DNA from: Planctomicrobium sp.
Lineage (GTDB): Bacteria; Planctomycetota; Planctomycetia; Planctomycetales; Planctomycetaceae
Direction: 5' to 3'
NCBI GenBank assembly: GCA_029259835.1
Contig: JAJDEL010000167.1
Location: 1-17,056, forward strand
DNA length: 17,056 bases
The translations under genes were made by a program, and so were the position numbers. Positions 6,949 to 14,149 of this stretch are shown here, piece after piece; the first letter of the stretch is position 1; every line of letters begins with the position of its first letter. The notes beneath the pieces are model-generated. The model was given only the letters and a program-made list of their open reading frames with translations, made no database searches and was not told the origin of the DNA.

Positions 6949-8061
6949 TTAATCATCTCGCGAAAGTGGCATCACAACGTAGGTATAGTTTTCATCTGCT
7001 TTGAAAACTGCAGCACTGTTGCCATCGATCAGGTTCAGTGAAACCGGACCTGCGGAGTCGAGGACCCGCAGGAAGTCTTCTACAAAACGGGGATCGAACG
7101 TTACGACGACAGGCTCAGCATCAAAACTGATCGGTAATTCTACGGTTGAGGAACCGACATCTTGTCCGAGGCTTGTGAGCGTCATCGTTCCATCGGCAAA
7201 CCCGAAGTCGACTCCTCGACTTTCCTGGTTTGTCACAATCTTGGCTTGGCGAACTGCCGAGAGAAACGGACCGACGACCAGATCAATTCGAGATTGATAC
7301 TCTGCTGGAATCACGTCTTGATAACGAGGGAAACGTCCTTCGACCAACCGGGCATAGATTGTCGAAGCACCACTTTGTACGAGAATATCGTTCTGGTGAA
7401 TTGCGATCTTCACTTCTTGATCATCATCATTGATCGATTTTTCTATCAATGACATCGCTTTGGCAGGGACGACTGGCGAGCCACCTTCCTCGGAAACGCT
7501 TCCATGTGCCGAACAACTGGTGTGGTACACCGCCAAGCGTCGGCTGTCAGTCGCCGCGAGAGTCAGCTTTTGGGCGTCGACTTCCATAAGTACACCTCCA
7601 AGAGCGTAGCGTGTACTTTCAACGTCCGTTGAGAATATCGTCCGTTGGATTCCTTGCTTTAAAGCCTTCCCTGGAATGACGTAGTAGTTTTCATCTTCGA
7701 ATGAAGCGACGTCCGGGAACTCTTCCGGGTCTTCTACGCTCAAACGGAACTCACTCTGGCTGCTGCGAATCCAGAGCGCTTCTTCATTCACCTCAATGCT
7801 GATTTGCTCGTCCTGAACTTCACGCAGAATCTGATTCACACGCTGTGTCGGAAGCAGAACTTCACCGACAGAGTCTGTCTCTACTTCTGGGATTTCGTAG
7901 CGGATGCCAACTTCCTGATCGGTCCCGAGCAATGTTGCGCGACCGTCTGCAAGAGTTAACTTCACGTTCCGAAGAATTTCTTTGGGAGTCCTTGTGGGAA
8001 CAACTCCCCCGACAATTTGGAAAGCCGCAGCGAGGATGCTGCGAGAGCAGTTTAACTTCAT
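6949..8061 (-). CDS. dnaN: DNA polymerase III beta subunit (sliding clamp)
   Basis: The ring-shaped processivity clamp. 370 residues from the ATG at 8061 (E. coli has 366). Three clamp domains are readable. The first starts MKLNCSRSILAAAF and has VGGVVPTRTPKEILRNVKL. The second has DPEEFPDV, STDVESTRYALGGVLME and the LAATDSRRLAVY motif. The third has LVEGRFPRYQDVIP and ends in YTYVVMPLSRDD, the usual MP(M/L) tail that helps form the protein-binding pocket. An upstream in-frame TTG at 8085 would add eight residues without a Shine-Dalgarno site, and MKL is the usual family start. It is the first gene of the leftward dnaN-dciA-gyrB block. A small hairpin (GGCTTT/AAAGCC, 8088-8102) and the repeats described for 8062-8408 lie upstream. 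Confidence 0.97.
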   Translation of the reverse strand: MKLNCSRSILAAAFQIVGGVVPTRTPKEILRNVKLTLADGRATLLGTDQEVGIRYEIPEVETDSVGEVLLPTQRVNQILREVQDEQISIEVNEEALWIRSSQSEFRLSVEDPEEFPDVASFEDENYYVIPGKALKQGIQRTIFSTDVESTRYALGGVLMEVDAQKLTLAATDSRRLAVYHTSCSAHGSVSEEGGSPVVPAKAMSLIEKSINDDDQEVKIAIHQNDILVQSGASTIYARLVEGRFPRYQDVIPAEYQSRIDLVVGPFLSAVRQAKIVTNQESRGVDFGFADGTMTLTSLGQDVGSSTVELPISFDAEPVVVTFDPRFVEDFLRVLDSAGPVSLNLIDGNSAAVFKADENYTYVVMPLSRDD

Positions 8062-8408
8062 TGCTGTACTTTGAGTTAATGACAAAGGGCTTTGAAAAAG
8101 CCTCTGAAAAGAGAAGAATCTTTAAAGATTATCAGTAGTATTATCAGAGAAGGGTTTGTCTTGTGGAAAACGTCTCTTGAACCAACGCAAGTCTATGAAA
8201 AATAGACGTTTAATTCAATTCGAGACGCCCAGAATTGCGTCGAAAAAACGTCAATTCCCGGATGGTTTTGTGTGACTGAAGTGTCGGTACAGCAGGGGGT
8301 TATGAACAGGTCCTGGAATCGGCCGAGAAGTGAACAGAGTTGTGCCGCAGTTTCCCGATTGTTATCACCAGTTTTTCGACGTAATCTTTCCTTGAGTCTC
8401 TTTCCGAT
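8062..8408. promoter_or_regulatory. AT-rich divergent region before dnaN, possible origin or promoter region
   Basis: 347 bases between dnaN (leftward) and the rRNA methyltransferase (rightward); it must hold both promoters. Structure seen: GGCTTT/AAAGCC hairpin (8088-8102); a perfect 14-bp palindrome AATCTTTAAAGATT (8117-8130); the direct repeat ATTATCAG at 8128-8135 and 8140-8147 (12-bp period), which on the leftward strand reads CTGATAAT and could serve as a -10 element; a hairpin GTCTAT/ATAGAC (8191-8196, 8202-8207); GACGC/GCGTC. Two words differ by one base from DnaA-box consensus: TTTTCCACA (complement of 8162-8170) and TTATGAACA (8300-8308). Origin function is only a possibility; two weak boxes are not a cluster. 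Confidence 0.35.
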
Positions 8409-9875
8409 ATGAATCTGCCGAGTCAATTTGTTGAACGGGTCACCACCCAGTTGGGGGAGGAAGTCGCTGCGCTCTTCAACGCACTTCGCGAATCACCACC
8501 AGTCAGCTTAAGGATTCACACTGGAAAATTCGAGAGGAGTTTGCCGCTTGATTCAGTTCCGTGGGCGAATGATGGCTGCTACTTAAGTCACCGACCCGTC
8601 TTCACTCTTGATCCACTCTTCCACGCCGGTTGCTATTACGTTCAGGAAGCGTCGAGCATGTTTCTGGAACAAGCAGTCCGGCAGATTGGTGCGACGGAAG
8701 AGCCACTGAAAGTGCTTGATTTGTGTGCAGCACCGGGAGGCAAGACGACCCACTTGATGGATTTGCTGTCCAGGGAGTCTCTATTAGTTTCAAACGAAGT
8801 GATCCGCAGTCGTGCCTGGGTATTGGCAGAGAACGTTCTCAAGAAAAGTGGTACAAACACGATTGTCACGAACAATGACCCGGTCGATTTTGGAGTTCTT
8901 GGGACAACATTTGATCTCATGGTCGTCGATGCACCCTGTTCCGGCGAAGGTCTATTCCGCAAAAACCGAGACAGCATCAACGAGTGGTCACCGGAGAATC
9001 TCAACCTTTGCTCACAACGACAACGACGCATTTTGACAGACGCTTTACCTTCTCTCAAAGTTGATGGACACCTGATTTACAGTACCTGTACGTTTAATCC
9101 TGAAGAGAACGAGGAAGTCGTCCGCTGGCTGATCAGGGAACATGGATACGAGTTGGTCGACTTGGAACTTGACGAAACTTGGGGCTTCGCAGAAGTCGAC
9201 ATCATGGGAAGTGCAGCTTATCAGGCGTTCCCGCATCGTGTTCGGGGAGAAGGTTTTTTTTTAGCTGTCCTCAGAAAGACGCAACCATCGAAGGTCACCT
9301 CTCAATTGAAATTGGCTGAGAAGAAACGCCGACCGAAAAAAAGAAGTCGGTCTCGCTGCGGAAGTTGTGAAACGGAGACCGCGAGCCCGATACGGCAAAC
9401 ATTTGAGAGAGTCACGCGACGCAAGTCGAAAGAATTTGAACCGTGGCTCAACCTCGACGGCGAGCGATTGCAATTTGTTGCTCGGGGTGAGCAAGCTTAT
9501 GCGTTTTCAAAGAACAATGTGGAACAGCTTTTGATGCTTGCTGAGCGATTGAAAGTGATTACGGTTGGCCTTCCTGTAGGTGAGTGGAAAAAACATGGCT
9601 TCGTCGCCGCTCACGGCTTGGTTCTCTCAGAACTTTTCAATGAAGAAGCCTTTTCAGTCCAGAACCTGACAATGCAAGACGCATTGAGATACCTTCGGCG
9701 AGAGCCCGTCGAAACATCGCTGCCCGACGGTGTTGGTGCTGTCGCGTACGAAGGGCATCGCCTGGGCTGGGTGAAGCAAATCGGCAGCCGATCCAACAAT
9801 TGGTACCCACAAGAGTGGCGAATTCGGATGCCGTTGCCAGAAGCAGAACCGTGGTCGATTTTGAGGGAGGTTTGA
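8409..9875 (+). CDS. RsmF/NSUN-type rRNA cytosine-C5 methyltransferase
   Basis: 488 residues. A SAM-dependent RNA m5C methyltransferase of the NOL1/NOP2/Sun family. It has the N-terminal NPQE-like positioning region ending YYVQEASSM (76-84), the SAM loop LDLCAAPGGKT (103-113), motif IV DAPCSGEGLFRK with C177, and motif VI YSTCTFNPEENE with the catalytic nucleophile C227. After residue 290 comes a very basic linker, then a C-terminal domain (GEQAYAFSK, GLPVGEWKKHGF, then GHRLGWVKQIGSRSNNWYPQEWRI) that fits the PUA-like tail of RsmF. Length matches E. coli RsmF (479), which methylates C1407 of 16S rRNA; target identity here is inferred. The ATG at 8409 has no evident Shine-Dalgarno site. A run of nine T (9254-9262) lies in the coding frame without breaking it. 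It converges on the PAP2 gene, 24 bases away. Confidence 0.93.
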   Translation: MNLPSQFVERVTTQLGEEVAALFNALRESPPVSLRIHTGKFERSLPLDSVPWANDGCYLSHRPVFTLDPLFHAGCYYVQEASSMFLEQAVRQIGATEEPLKVLDLCAAPGGKTTHLMDLLSRESLLVSNEVIRSRAWVLAENVLKKSGTNTIVTNNDPVDFGVLGTTFDLMVVDAPCSGEGLFRKNRDSINEWSPENLNLCSQRQRRILTDALPSLKVDGHLIYSTCTFNPEENEEVVRWLIREHGYELVDLELDETWGFAEVDIMGSAAYQAFPHRVRGEGFFLAVLRKTQPSKVTSQLKLAEKKRRPKKRSRSRCGSCETETASPIRQTFERVTRRKSKEFEPWLNLDGERLQFVARGEQAYAFSKNNVEQLLMLAERLKVITVGLPVGEWKKHGFVAAHGLVLSELFNEEAFSVQNLTMQDALRYLRREPVETSLPDGVGAVAYEGHRLGWVKQIGSRSNNWYPQEWRIRMPLPEAEPWSILREV

Positions 9876-9899
9876 CCTAAAGTATGAGAACGTAGAGGA

Positions 9900-10568
9900 T
9901 TAAGTGTTCCGTTTGCGTTCCAGCCAATCGAATTTTCTAGTAACCCAGGTTGAAGATGTAAACGAATATCCCATGAACCAGCCGACAGCGGCGCCAGCGA
10001 AGACGTCGCTGGGGAAATGGGCTGCGGTGGTGACTCGATGGACGCCGACGAGTAGCCCCAACAGGATGAAAATCGCTCGGCCTTTTGGGAATGCCCAGAT
10101 GAGCAGCGCGGCAAATCCGAACGCGGAAGCTGTGTGCGCCGAAGGGAAACTCTCGAATAACGAGCCATCCGAATGGAACGGCAACCAACCTGAAAAACTG
10201 TCGAGGATACGAGAGTTTTCGAAGTCGAATGCCTTTGGTCGCCTACGCCCAACGAGCAGTTTGAGTACGTTTGCGATCAGGCCAGCCGCTGTTGCTCCGG
10301 CAAGAATTCGATAGACCCGTCGTTCTTTCCAGCCAGTGCAGCCAGCGAGGCAAAGCAAGATGAGGATTTGACCGTATGGCGTTCCGAAGTGTTCGGCTGC
10401 GTCGACGAAATCTCTCAATTCACCATGGAGCCTGAAAGTCGTGAAATGTTTTCCCACGGAATAATCAATAGTGAACACGCAAACCACTCCGAACATCAGC
10501 AAGACGGTCGGGAAGCCAATCTGGTTGACCAGGTTCCATGTTGGGCGTTGGTGTAGAGAGTCGTCCAT
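9900..10568 (-). CDS. PAP2-family membrane phosphatase
   Basis: 222 residues with about five or six hydrophobic segments and the three PAP2 signatures: KLLVGRRRP (K103, R110, P111), FPSAHTA with S143 and H145, and HRVTTAAHFPSD with R178, nucleophile H184 and D188. The Ser of the usual SR in motif 3 is His here; the phosphate-binding Arg is kept. Such enzymes dephosphorylate lipid phosphates (phosphatidic acid, undecaprenyl or phosphatidylglycerol phosphate) at the outer face of the inner membrane. The substrate cannot be told from sequence. The ATG at 10568 is supported by the protein start, but no strong Shine-Dalgarno site is seen. It follows the TPR gene on the same strand with 72 bases between, so the two may share a transcript. 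Confidence 0.92.
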   Translation of the reverse strand: MDDSLHQRPTWNLVNQIGFPTVLLMFGVVCVFTIDYSVGKHFTTFRLHGELRDFVDAAEHFGTPYGQILILLCLAGCTGWKERRVYRILAGATAAGLIANVLKLLVGRRRPKAFDFENSRILDSFSGWLPFHSDGSLFESFPSAHTASAFGFAALLIWAFPKGRAIFILLGLLVGVHRVTTAAHFPSDVFAGAAVGWFMGYSFTSSTWVTRKFDWLERKRNT

Positions 10569-10640
10569 GAAAATCCAAAAGCCGTAGCGTTCAATCTTTC
10601 CGTGATTATCCGTGAACTGAATGAGATTTTGATGAGAGAG

Positions 10641-11378
10641 TTACTTGGAAAGTTTCAGAGCATGCAACCGAGCGACTTCCCACATGTAGTGCGGTCCATA
10701 ACCCGCTTTCGGCGCCCAGGTGTTTTCGGCAGCTTGAGTGAGATACTTTTCCGCAGTCTTCGCTCTCCCTTCAACTGCATCGTTGAGTCCGACATAGAGA
10801 AGGGCGTAAAAGTATCGTTTTTCTCTTTCAGAATTACTGATTTCAGCCGTTTTGATTTTCGAGAGAATTTGCTCCGCTGTCATCGTCCCGGCAAAAAGTT
10901 GGTAAACATCTCCGAATGGCTCGCGATCATCCTTGTCGTATTTGAGTAATTCTTTGCGGGCTGCTTCCTTGCCTTTGGATTTGTAATGGGAGAGATATCG
11001 CCAGATGCCGTTTTCTCTATCGACGTTATCAAATGAGTGATAGCGGTCAAATTGGGCCGCGGCTTTGTCAAATTCTTCCGTATAGAAATACGCAATTCCC
11101 CGACGCCAGTGAGATGTATCCGTTTGCGAGTCGAGTTCCACCATTTTACTGTAATCGGAGACAGCATTTTCGAATTGACCTGAGTTGAAGTAGGCGTCTC
11201 CGCGTCGAGAATAGAGATTGACGTTCTTCAGGTCACCTTCGATCTTTGAGGTCAAGTTTTTAATCTCGCTGAGGCGTTTCGTTTCTGTCGATGTCGGTGG
11301 CTGCTCTTCCGCCTGCATGTGCTGGTTCAGTATCAGAATGAACATCAAGAATGTTGGCGTGGTGATTCGCAGTGTCAT
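10641..11378 (-). CDS. Exported TPR-repeat protein
   Basis: 245 residues from the ATG at 11378. Signal peptide: MTLRITTP, then a hydrophobic core FLMFILIL, with likely cleavage after MQA (residue 23), so the protein is exported. Two clear TPR units follow: about 54-87 (LYSRRGDAYFNSGQFENAVSDY) and 88-121 (WRRGIAYFYTEEFDKAAAQF). The C-terminal half is helical with weaker repeat character (FYALLYVGLNDAVEGRAKTAEKYL) and ends ARLHALKLSK. The layout resembles NlpI-like periplasmic TPR proteins, which act as scaffolds for envelope enzymes, but there is no lipobox Cys, so I do not assign that name. The longer in-frame extension to 11447 was rejected because it pushes the signal peptide inward; a GGA about 10 bases upstream of the chosen ATG may act as ribosome site. 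Its partner is unknown. Confidence 0.85.
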   Translation of the reverse strand: MTLRITTPTFLMFILILNQHMQAEEQPPTSTETKRLSEIKNLTSKIEGDLKNVNLYSRRGDAYFNSGQFENAVSDYSKMVELDSQTDTSHWRRGIAYFYTEEFDKAAAQFDRYHSFDNVDRENGIWRYLSHYKSKGKEAARKELLKYDKDDREPFGDVYQLFAGTMTAEQILSKIKTAEISNSEREKRYFYALLYVGLNDAVEGRAKTAEKYLTQAAENTWAPKAGYGPHYMWEVARLHALKLSK

Positions 11379-11501
11379 TGGTGGATTCCAGATCAGTGTG
11401 TAGAACATCCGTGTAGAATAGGTGAAATGGGGCTGACCGGCTAACATGCGGCTCTTCCAATTCGTTGAGTATTGGAATTCTCACTAACTCCCCCAGCATT
11501 G

Positions 11502-12314
11502 ATGTTCGGAACCGATATTCAGGCAGAAGTAAAAATCGCCGTTGATGAAATCCGCAAGCAGTGGCGAGCGACGCCAGAGATCGCCGTCGTTCTTGGGACA
11601 GGTCTCGGTGCGTTTGTCGACGGGCTGAACATCGAAGCGGTCATTCCATACTCAAGGTTGCCAGGATTTTGCACTTCGACGGCAATCGGTCACGCTGGTG
11701 AGTTGGTCTGTGGTCGCGTTGGCGAGACACCGGTTCTTGTTTTGCGTGGTCGAACACATTGCTACGAAGGTGTTTCCCTTGACCGAGTGACGTTTCCAGT
11801 CAGGGTTCTCGAACAACTCGGGGTTTCGACACTTCTGGTTTCCTGTGCTGCTGGCGGTTTGTCTCCTGCATTTCAGGCAGGGAATTTCATGGTCATCGAA
11901 GACCATGTCGACTTTCTTCTCCATTTGAATTCTGCGACATCTGGTCGTTCACGCTCTTTTACTTCAACTCCCTACGATGAAGAGTTGAATGAGTTGATTT
12001 GCAATATCGGGCGCGAGCAGAACATCCCGTTGAATGCAGGAACCTACGTTTCTGTGACTGGTCCGAACTACGAAACGCGAGCGGAAATGCGTTTTTACCG
12101 ACGCATCGCGGACGCAATTGGAATGTCGACTGCGCCGGAAGTTGCACTTGCCTCGCAGCTTGGAATGCGAGTTTGTGGTCTGGCGACAATTACGAACCTG
12201 TGCAATCCAGACGCTCTCGCAATTGCTGATGGAGAAGATGTCGCGAAAGTTGCCTCGCAGACCGAACCGAACTTTCGTCGGCTCGTGTTGGAGTTGATAC
12301 GGCAGATTTCCTGA
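11502..12314 (+). CDS. Purine nucleoside phosphorylase, trimeric type
   Basis: 270 residues. It cleaves purine nucleosides with phosphate to free base and ribose-1-phosphate (purine salvage). Motifs match trimeric PNP in order: phosphate loop LGTGLG (G32-G36), GHAGE with H64, RTHCYEG (R84, H86, Y88, E89), AAGGLSPAFQAG (116-127), GPNYETRAE with base-reading E191, GMSTAPE (M208, S209) and TITN with N232, which pairs with 6-oxopurines in human PNP (N243). This predicts inosine/guanosine preference. Two oddities: Cys115 stands where the family has Asn (NAAGG), and the usual INLxGxNPLxG segment after EDHV is replaced by an FLLHLNSATSGRSR stretch. ATG 11502 was chosen over a TTG at 11472. Single gene, convergent with the permease gene 23 bases away and divergent from the TPR gene. 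Confidence 0.93.
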   Translation: MFGTDIQAEVKIAVDEIRKQWRATPEIAVVLGTGLGAFVDGLNIEAVIPYSRLPGFCTSTAIGHAGELVCGRVGETPVLVLRGRTHCYEGVSLDRVTFPVRVLEQLGVSTLLVSCAAGGLSPAFQAGNFMVIEDHVDFLLHLNSATSGRSRSFTSTPYDEELNELICNIGREQNIPLNAGTYVSVTGPNYETRAEMRFYRRIADAIGMSTAPEVALASQLGMRVCGLATITNLCNPDALAIADGEDVAKVASQTEPNFRRLVLELIRQIS

Positions 12315-12337
12315 CCGAGGCCGTGCGGCGAAAACGC

Positions 12338-13915
12338 TCAAGCTTCAGCTGCTTTGGCTTCAAGTTGCCGACCGATGTTGAAGTGCAGGAACACAGTGAA
12401 TCCGAAGACGATTGCTGCTGCGAAGTATCCGACGAGATAACCAAACCATTCAGGGAGAGGGACGCCGAATACTGCCCACACAAGTGAGATCATCGTCGTT
12501 GGTGCCATTGTTCCGAAGTAGTGCAGTAGCCAGGCATCGATTATCGACCACCAGCCATTCATTAGAATCGACAGCCAGGCAACCAAGTGCAGATAGAGAA
12601 GCATGTGGGCGAGTATGTTTACAGCGATGAGCGATGTCACAACCGGTTCTGATGAACGGAGAGTGCGGATGAACGGGCCGAGCATGGTCGGCTGAACAGC
12701 GAACGCTAGGCAAATAAACACCAGAACAGGGATGAGTCCCAATAAACCACCCAGAAGTTTTGAGTAAGCAATCCGCCGAGTTGTTTTTGGCAGCATCATC
12801 AGAGAGGAAAGCGTTTTCTCTTTCACTTCCGATTCAAAGGTTCGAGAGATCGTTCGAATCAACTCCAGTGGAAGAAACAGGAAAAACATGATCCATGCAA
12901 CAATGTTCGCGACCATGTCAGGTTGAATTTGTCTCCAGTCCCAATTTGCTTGTACGAATGCGATCAGCGCCACCAATGCTGCGTAAAGGACAATTTTTGC
13001 GTAAGCAAACTTCATCCCACCTGCGGAGAAGTAAAAGTCTTTCCAGACGAGTGCAGATTTCCACGTGCGGCTAGTGCGAGCACGACGAGCTTTGTTGCGA
13101 GATTTCCGCCTGACAGGTGCTGTGTCGGTCTCCCGGTTAAAGACGTTGAAAGTTGACCAGGAAAGCAGGAAGAAAATCATCCCCGCCGCGAGGTTGGTGC
13201 CGACTTGCCAGGTCCAAAAAGCAGGTGCTGATCCAGCAACGAAAATCGTGGAAATTTGGGTGAAGATCGTAGTTTGCCAGTAACCATTCAGAGTGGCAAG
13301 AGCCGGTTTAGCGATTCCACTCCAATTTGGGCTGAACGACATTGCCGTTAACAGACCGTATGCCACGAGCGGAACGAGGTGGTAGCCCAAGATTAAAATG
13401 CCCGCTAGCCCGATCGCATTTCCAGTAATCCTGAAAATGACGGAACACCATAACGACAGAGATCCGACGAATAAAATGTAAGCTGCAATCGCAAGATAGC
13501 TGGCAATGATTTGAGAAAATGTGACCCCACCGAGCGTGATCGCGAGCAGGGAGAACGGAATCTGAATGACAAGAATGAGCAGCACTGACGTCAGCCGTGG
13601 GAGCGATTTTCCTACCAGAATTGTCAATGGCGACACGCCAGCAATTTGCAGCAGTGGCAACATCCGCTCTTCTTTTTCCTCCGTGATCGCATTCGCAAAC
13701 AGCATCGGTACGATCAATGATGCGAAGCCGATGTTCGTGTAAACAATCATGCGGAAGAGATTCAGCCCTGGTGCTTGTGAACCAAACGAGACTTGCGCCA
13801 TCGTCAGATTCAGCAGCACAAAACCAGCCAGCCCAGCCCTCATCAAGTGAGGGCTAAGTTGCCGGGCATCAACCCGCAACGAGCGAACAGTCAGAGCAAA
13901 AGTTTTTTGGTACAT
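12338..13915 (-). CDS. ABC-2 type transporter permease with two modules
   Basis: 525 residues, with many hydrophobic segments (about a dozen) in two halves joined by a very basic cytoplasmic linker around 270-290 (RRKSRNKARRARTSR). Each half has the cytoplasmic coupling-helix pattern of ABC-2 permeases: in the first, ITEEKEERMLPLLQIAGVSP and then a GKSLPRL turn; in the second, FESEVKEKTLSSLMMLPKT and then a SKLLGGL turn. It looks like a fusion of two ABC-2 modules, so one chain may supply a whole permease. The ATPase partner is not next to it; the neighbours are the purine phosphorylase (convergent) and the M20 gene (divergent). Cargo is unknown; ABC-2 systems export drugs, polysaccharides or lipids. 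Start ATG at 13915, without a strong Shine-Dalgarno site. Confidence 0.85.
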   Translation of the reverse strand: MYQKTFALTVRSLRVDARQLSPHLMRAGLAGFVLLNLTMAQVSFGSQAPGLNLFRMIVYTNIGFASLIVPMLFANAITEEKEERMLPLLQIAGVSPLTILVGKSLPRLTSVLLILVIQIPFSLLAITLGGVTFSQIIASYLAIAAYILFVGSLSLWCSVIFRITGNAIGLAGILILGYHLVPLVAYGLLTAMSFSPNWSGIAKPALATLNGYWQTTIFTQISTIFVAGSAPAFWTWQVGTNLAAGMIFFLLSWSTFNVFNRETDTAPVRRKSRNKARRARTSRTWKSALVWKDFYFSAGGMKFAYAKIVLYAALVALIAFVQANWDWRQIQPDMVANIVAWIMFFLFLPLELIRTISRTFESEVKEKTLSSLMMLPKTTRRIAYSKLLGGLLGLIPVLVFICLAFAVQPTMLGPFIRTLRSSEPVVTSLIAVNILAHMLLYLHLVAWLSILMNGWWSIIDAWLLHYFGTMAPTTMISLVWAVFGVPLPEWFGYLVGYFAAAIVFGFTVFLHFNIGRQLEAKAAEA

Positions 13916-13962
13916 GAGCGATACTGAAAGAGGAACAGTTTCCCTTGCCCAAATAGTAGCAT

Positions 13963-14030
13963 GTAGGGTCCGCTGTGCGGACCATGATTACGTCAACAAT
14001 CTTTTTTTTGGTCCGCAGAGCGGATTCTAC
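13963..14030. repeat. REP pair (BIME) with GTAG heads
   Basis: The left unit is GTAG (13963-13966) followed by a perfect hairpin GGTCCGC-TGT-GCGGACC (13967-13983). The right unit is the same element inverted: GGTCCGC-AGA-GCGGATT (14010-14026) ending CTAC (14027-14030), the complement of GTAG. The two 21-base units match at 18 positions when one is inverted. A GTAG tetranucleotide at the foot of a short GC-rich hairpin is the hallmark of REP elements moved by RAYT (TnpA-REP) transposases. The spacer includes a run of eight T. A further hairpin CCGC/GCGG follows at 14038-14050. It sits in the divergent gap between the ABC permease and M20 genes; no transposase gene is nearby. Confidence 0.8.
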
Positions 14031-14149
14031 TTGGCCTCCGCGATAAGCGGCGTAACAACGTCAAGCCTACGAGCTTTCCTTGTTGAGTGGCACAATTCGC
14101 GACGATTGAGGACAATCCTGAAAGCAAACTTGAAATCAAAAGGAAAACA

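Noticed and set aside
8062..8408. Calling this region oriC outright
   Set aside because: Only two one-mismatch DnaA-like words, no dnaA nearby and no skew data from a single window; kept as a possibility only.
9254..9262. Run of nine T in the methyltransferase gene as a phase-variable frameshift site
   Set aside because: The frame is intact on both sides and the protein continues with expected family features; variation would need population data.
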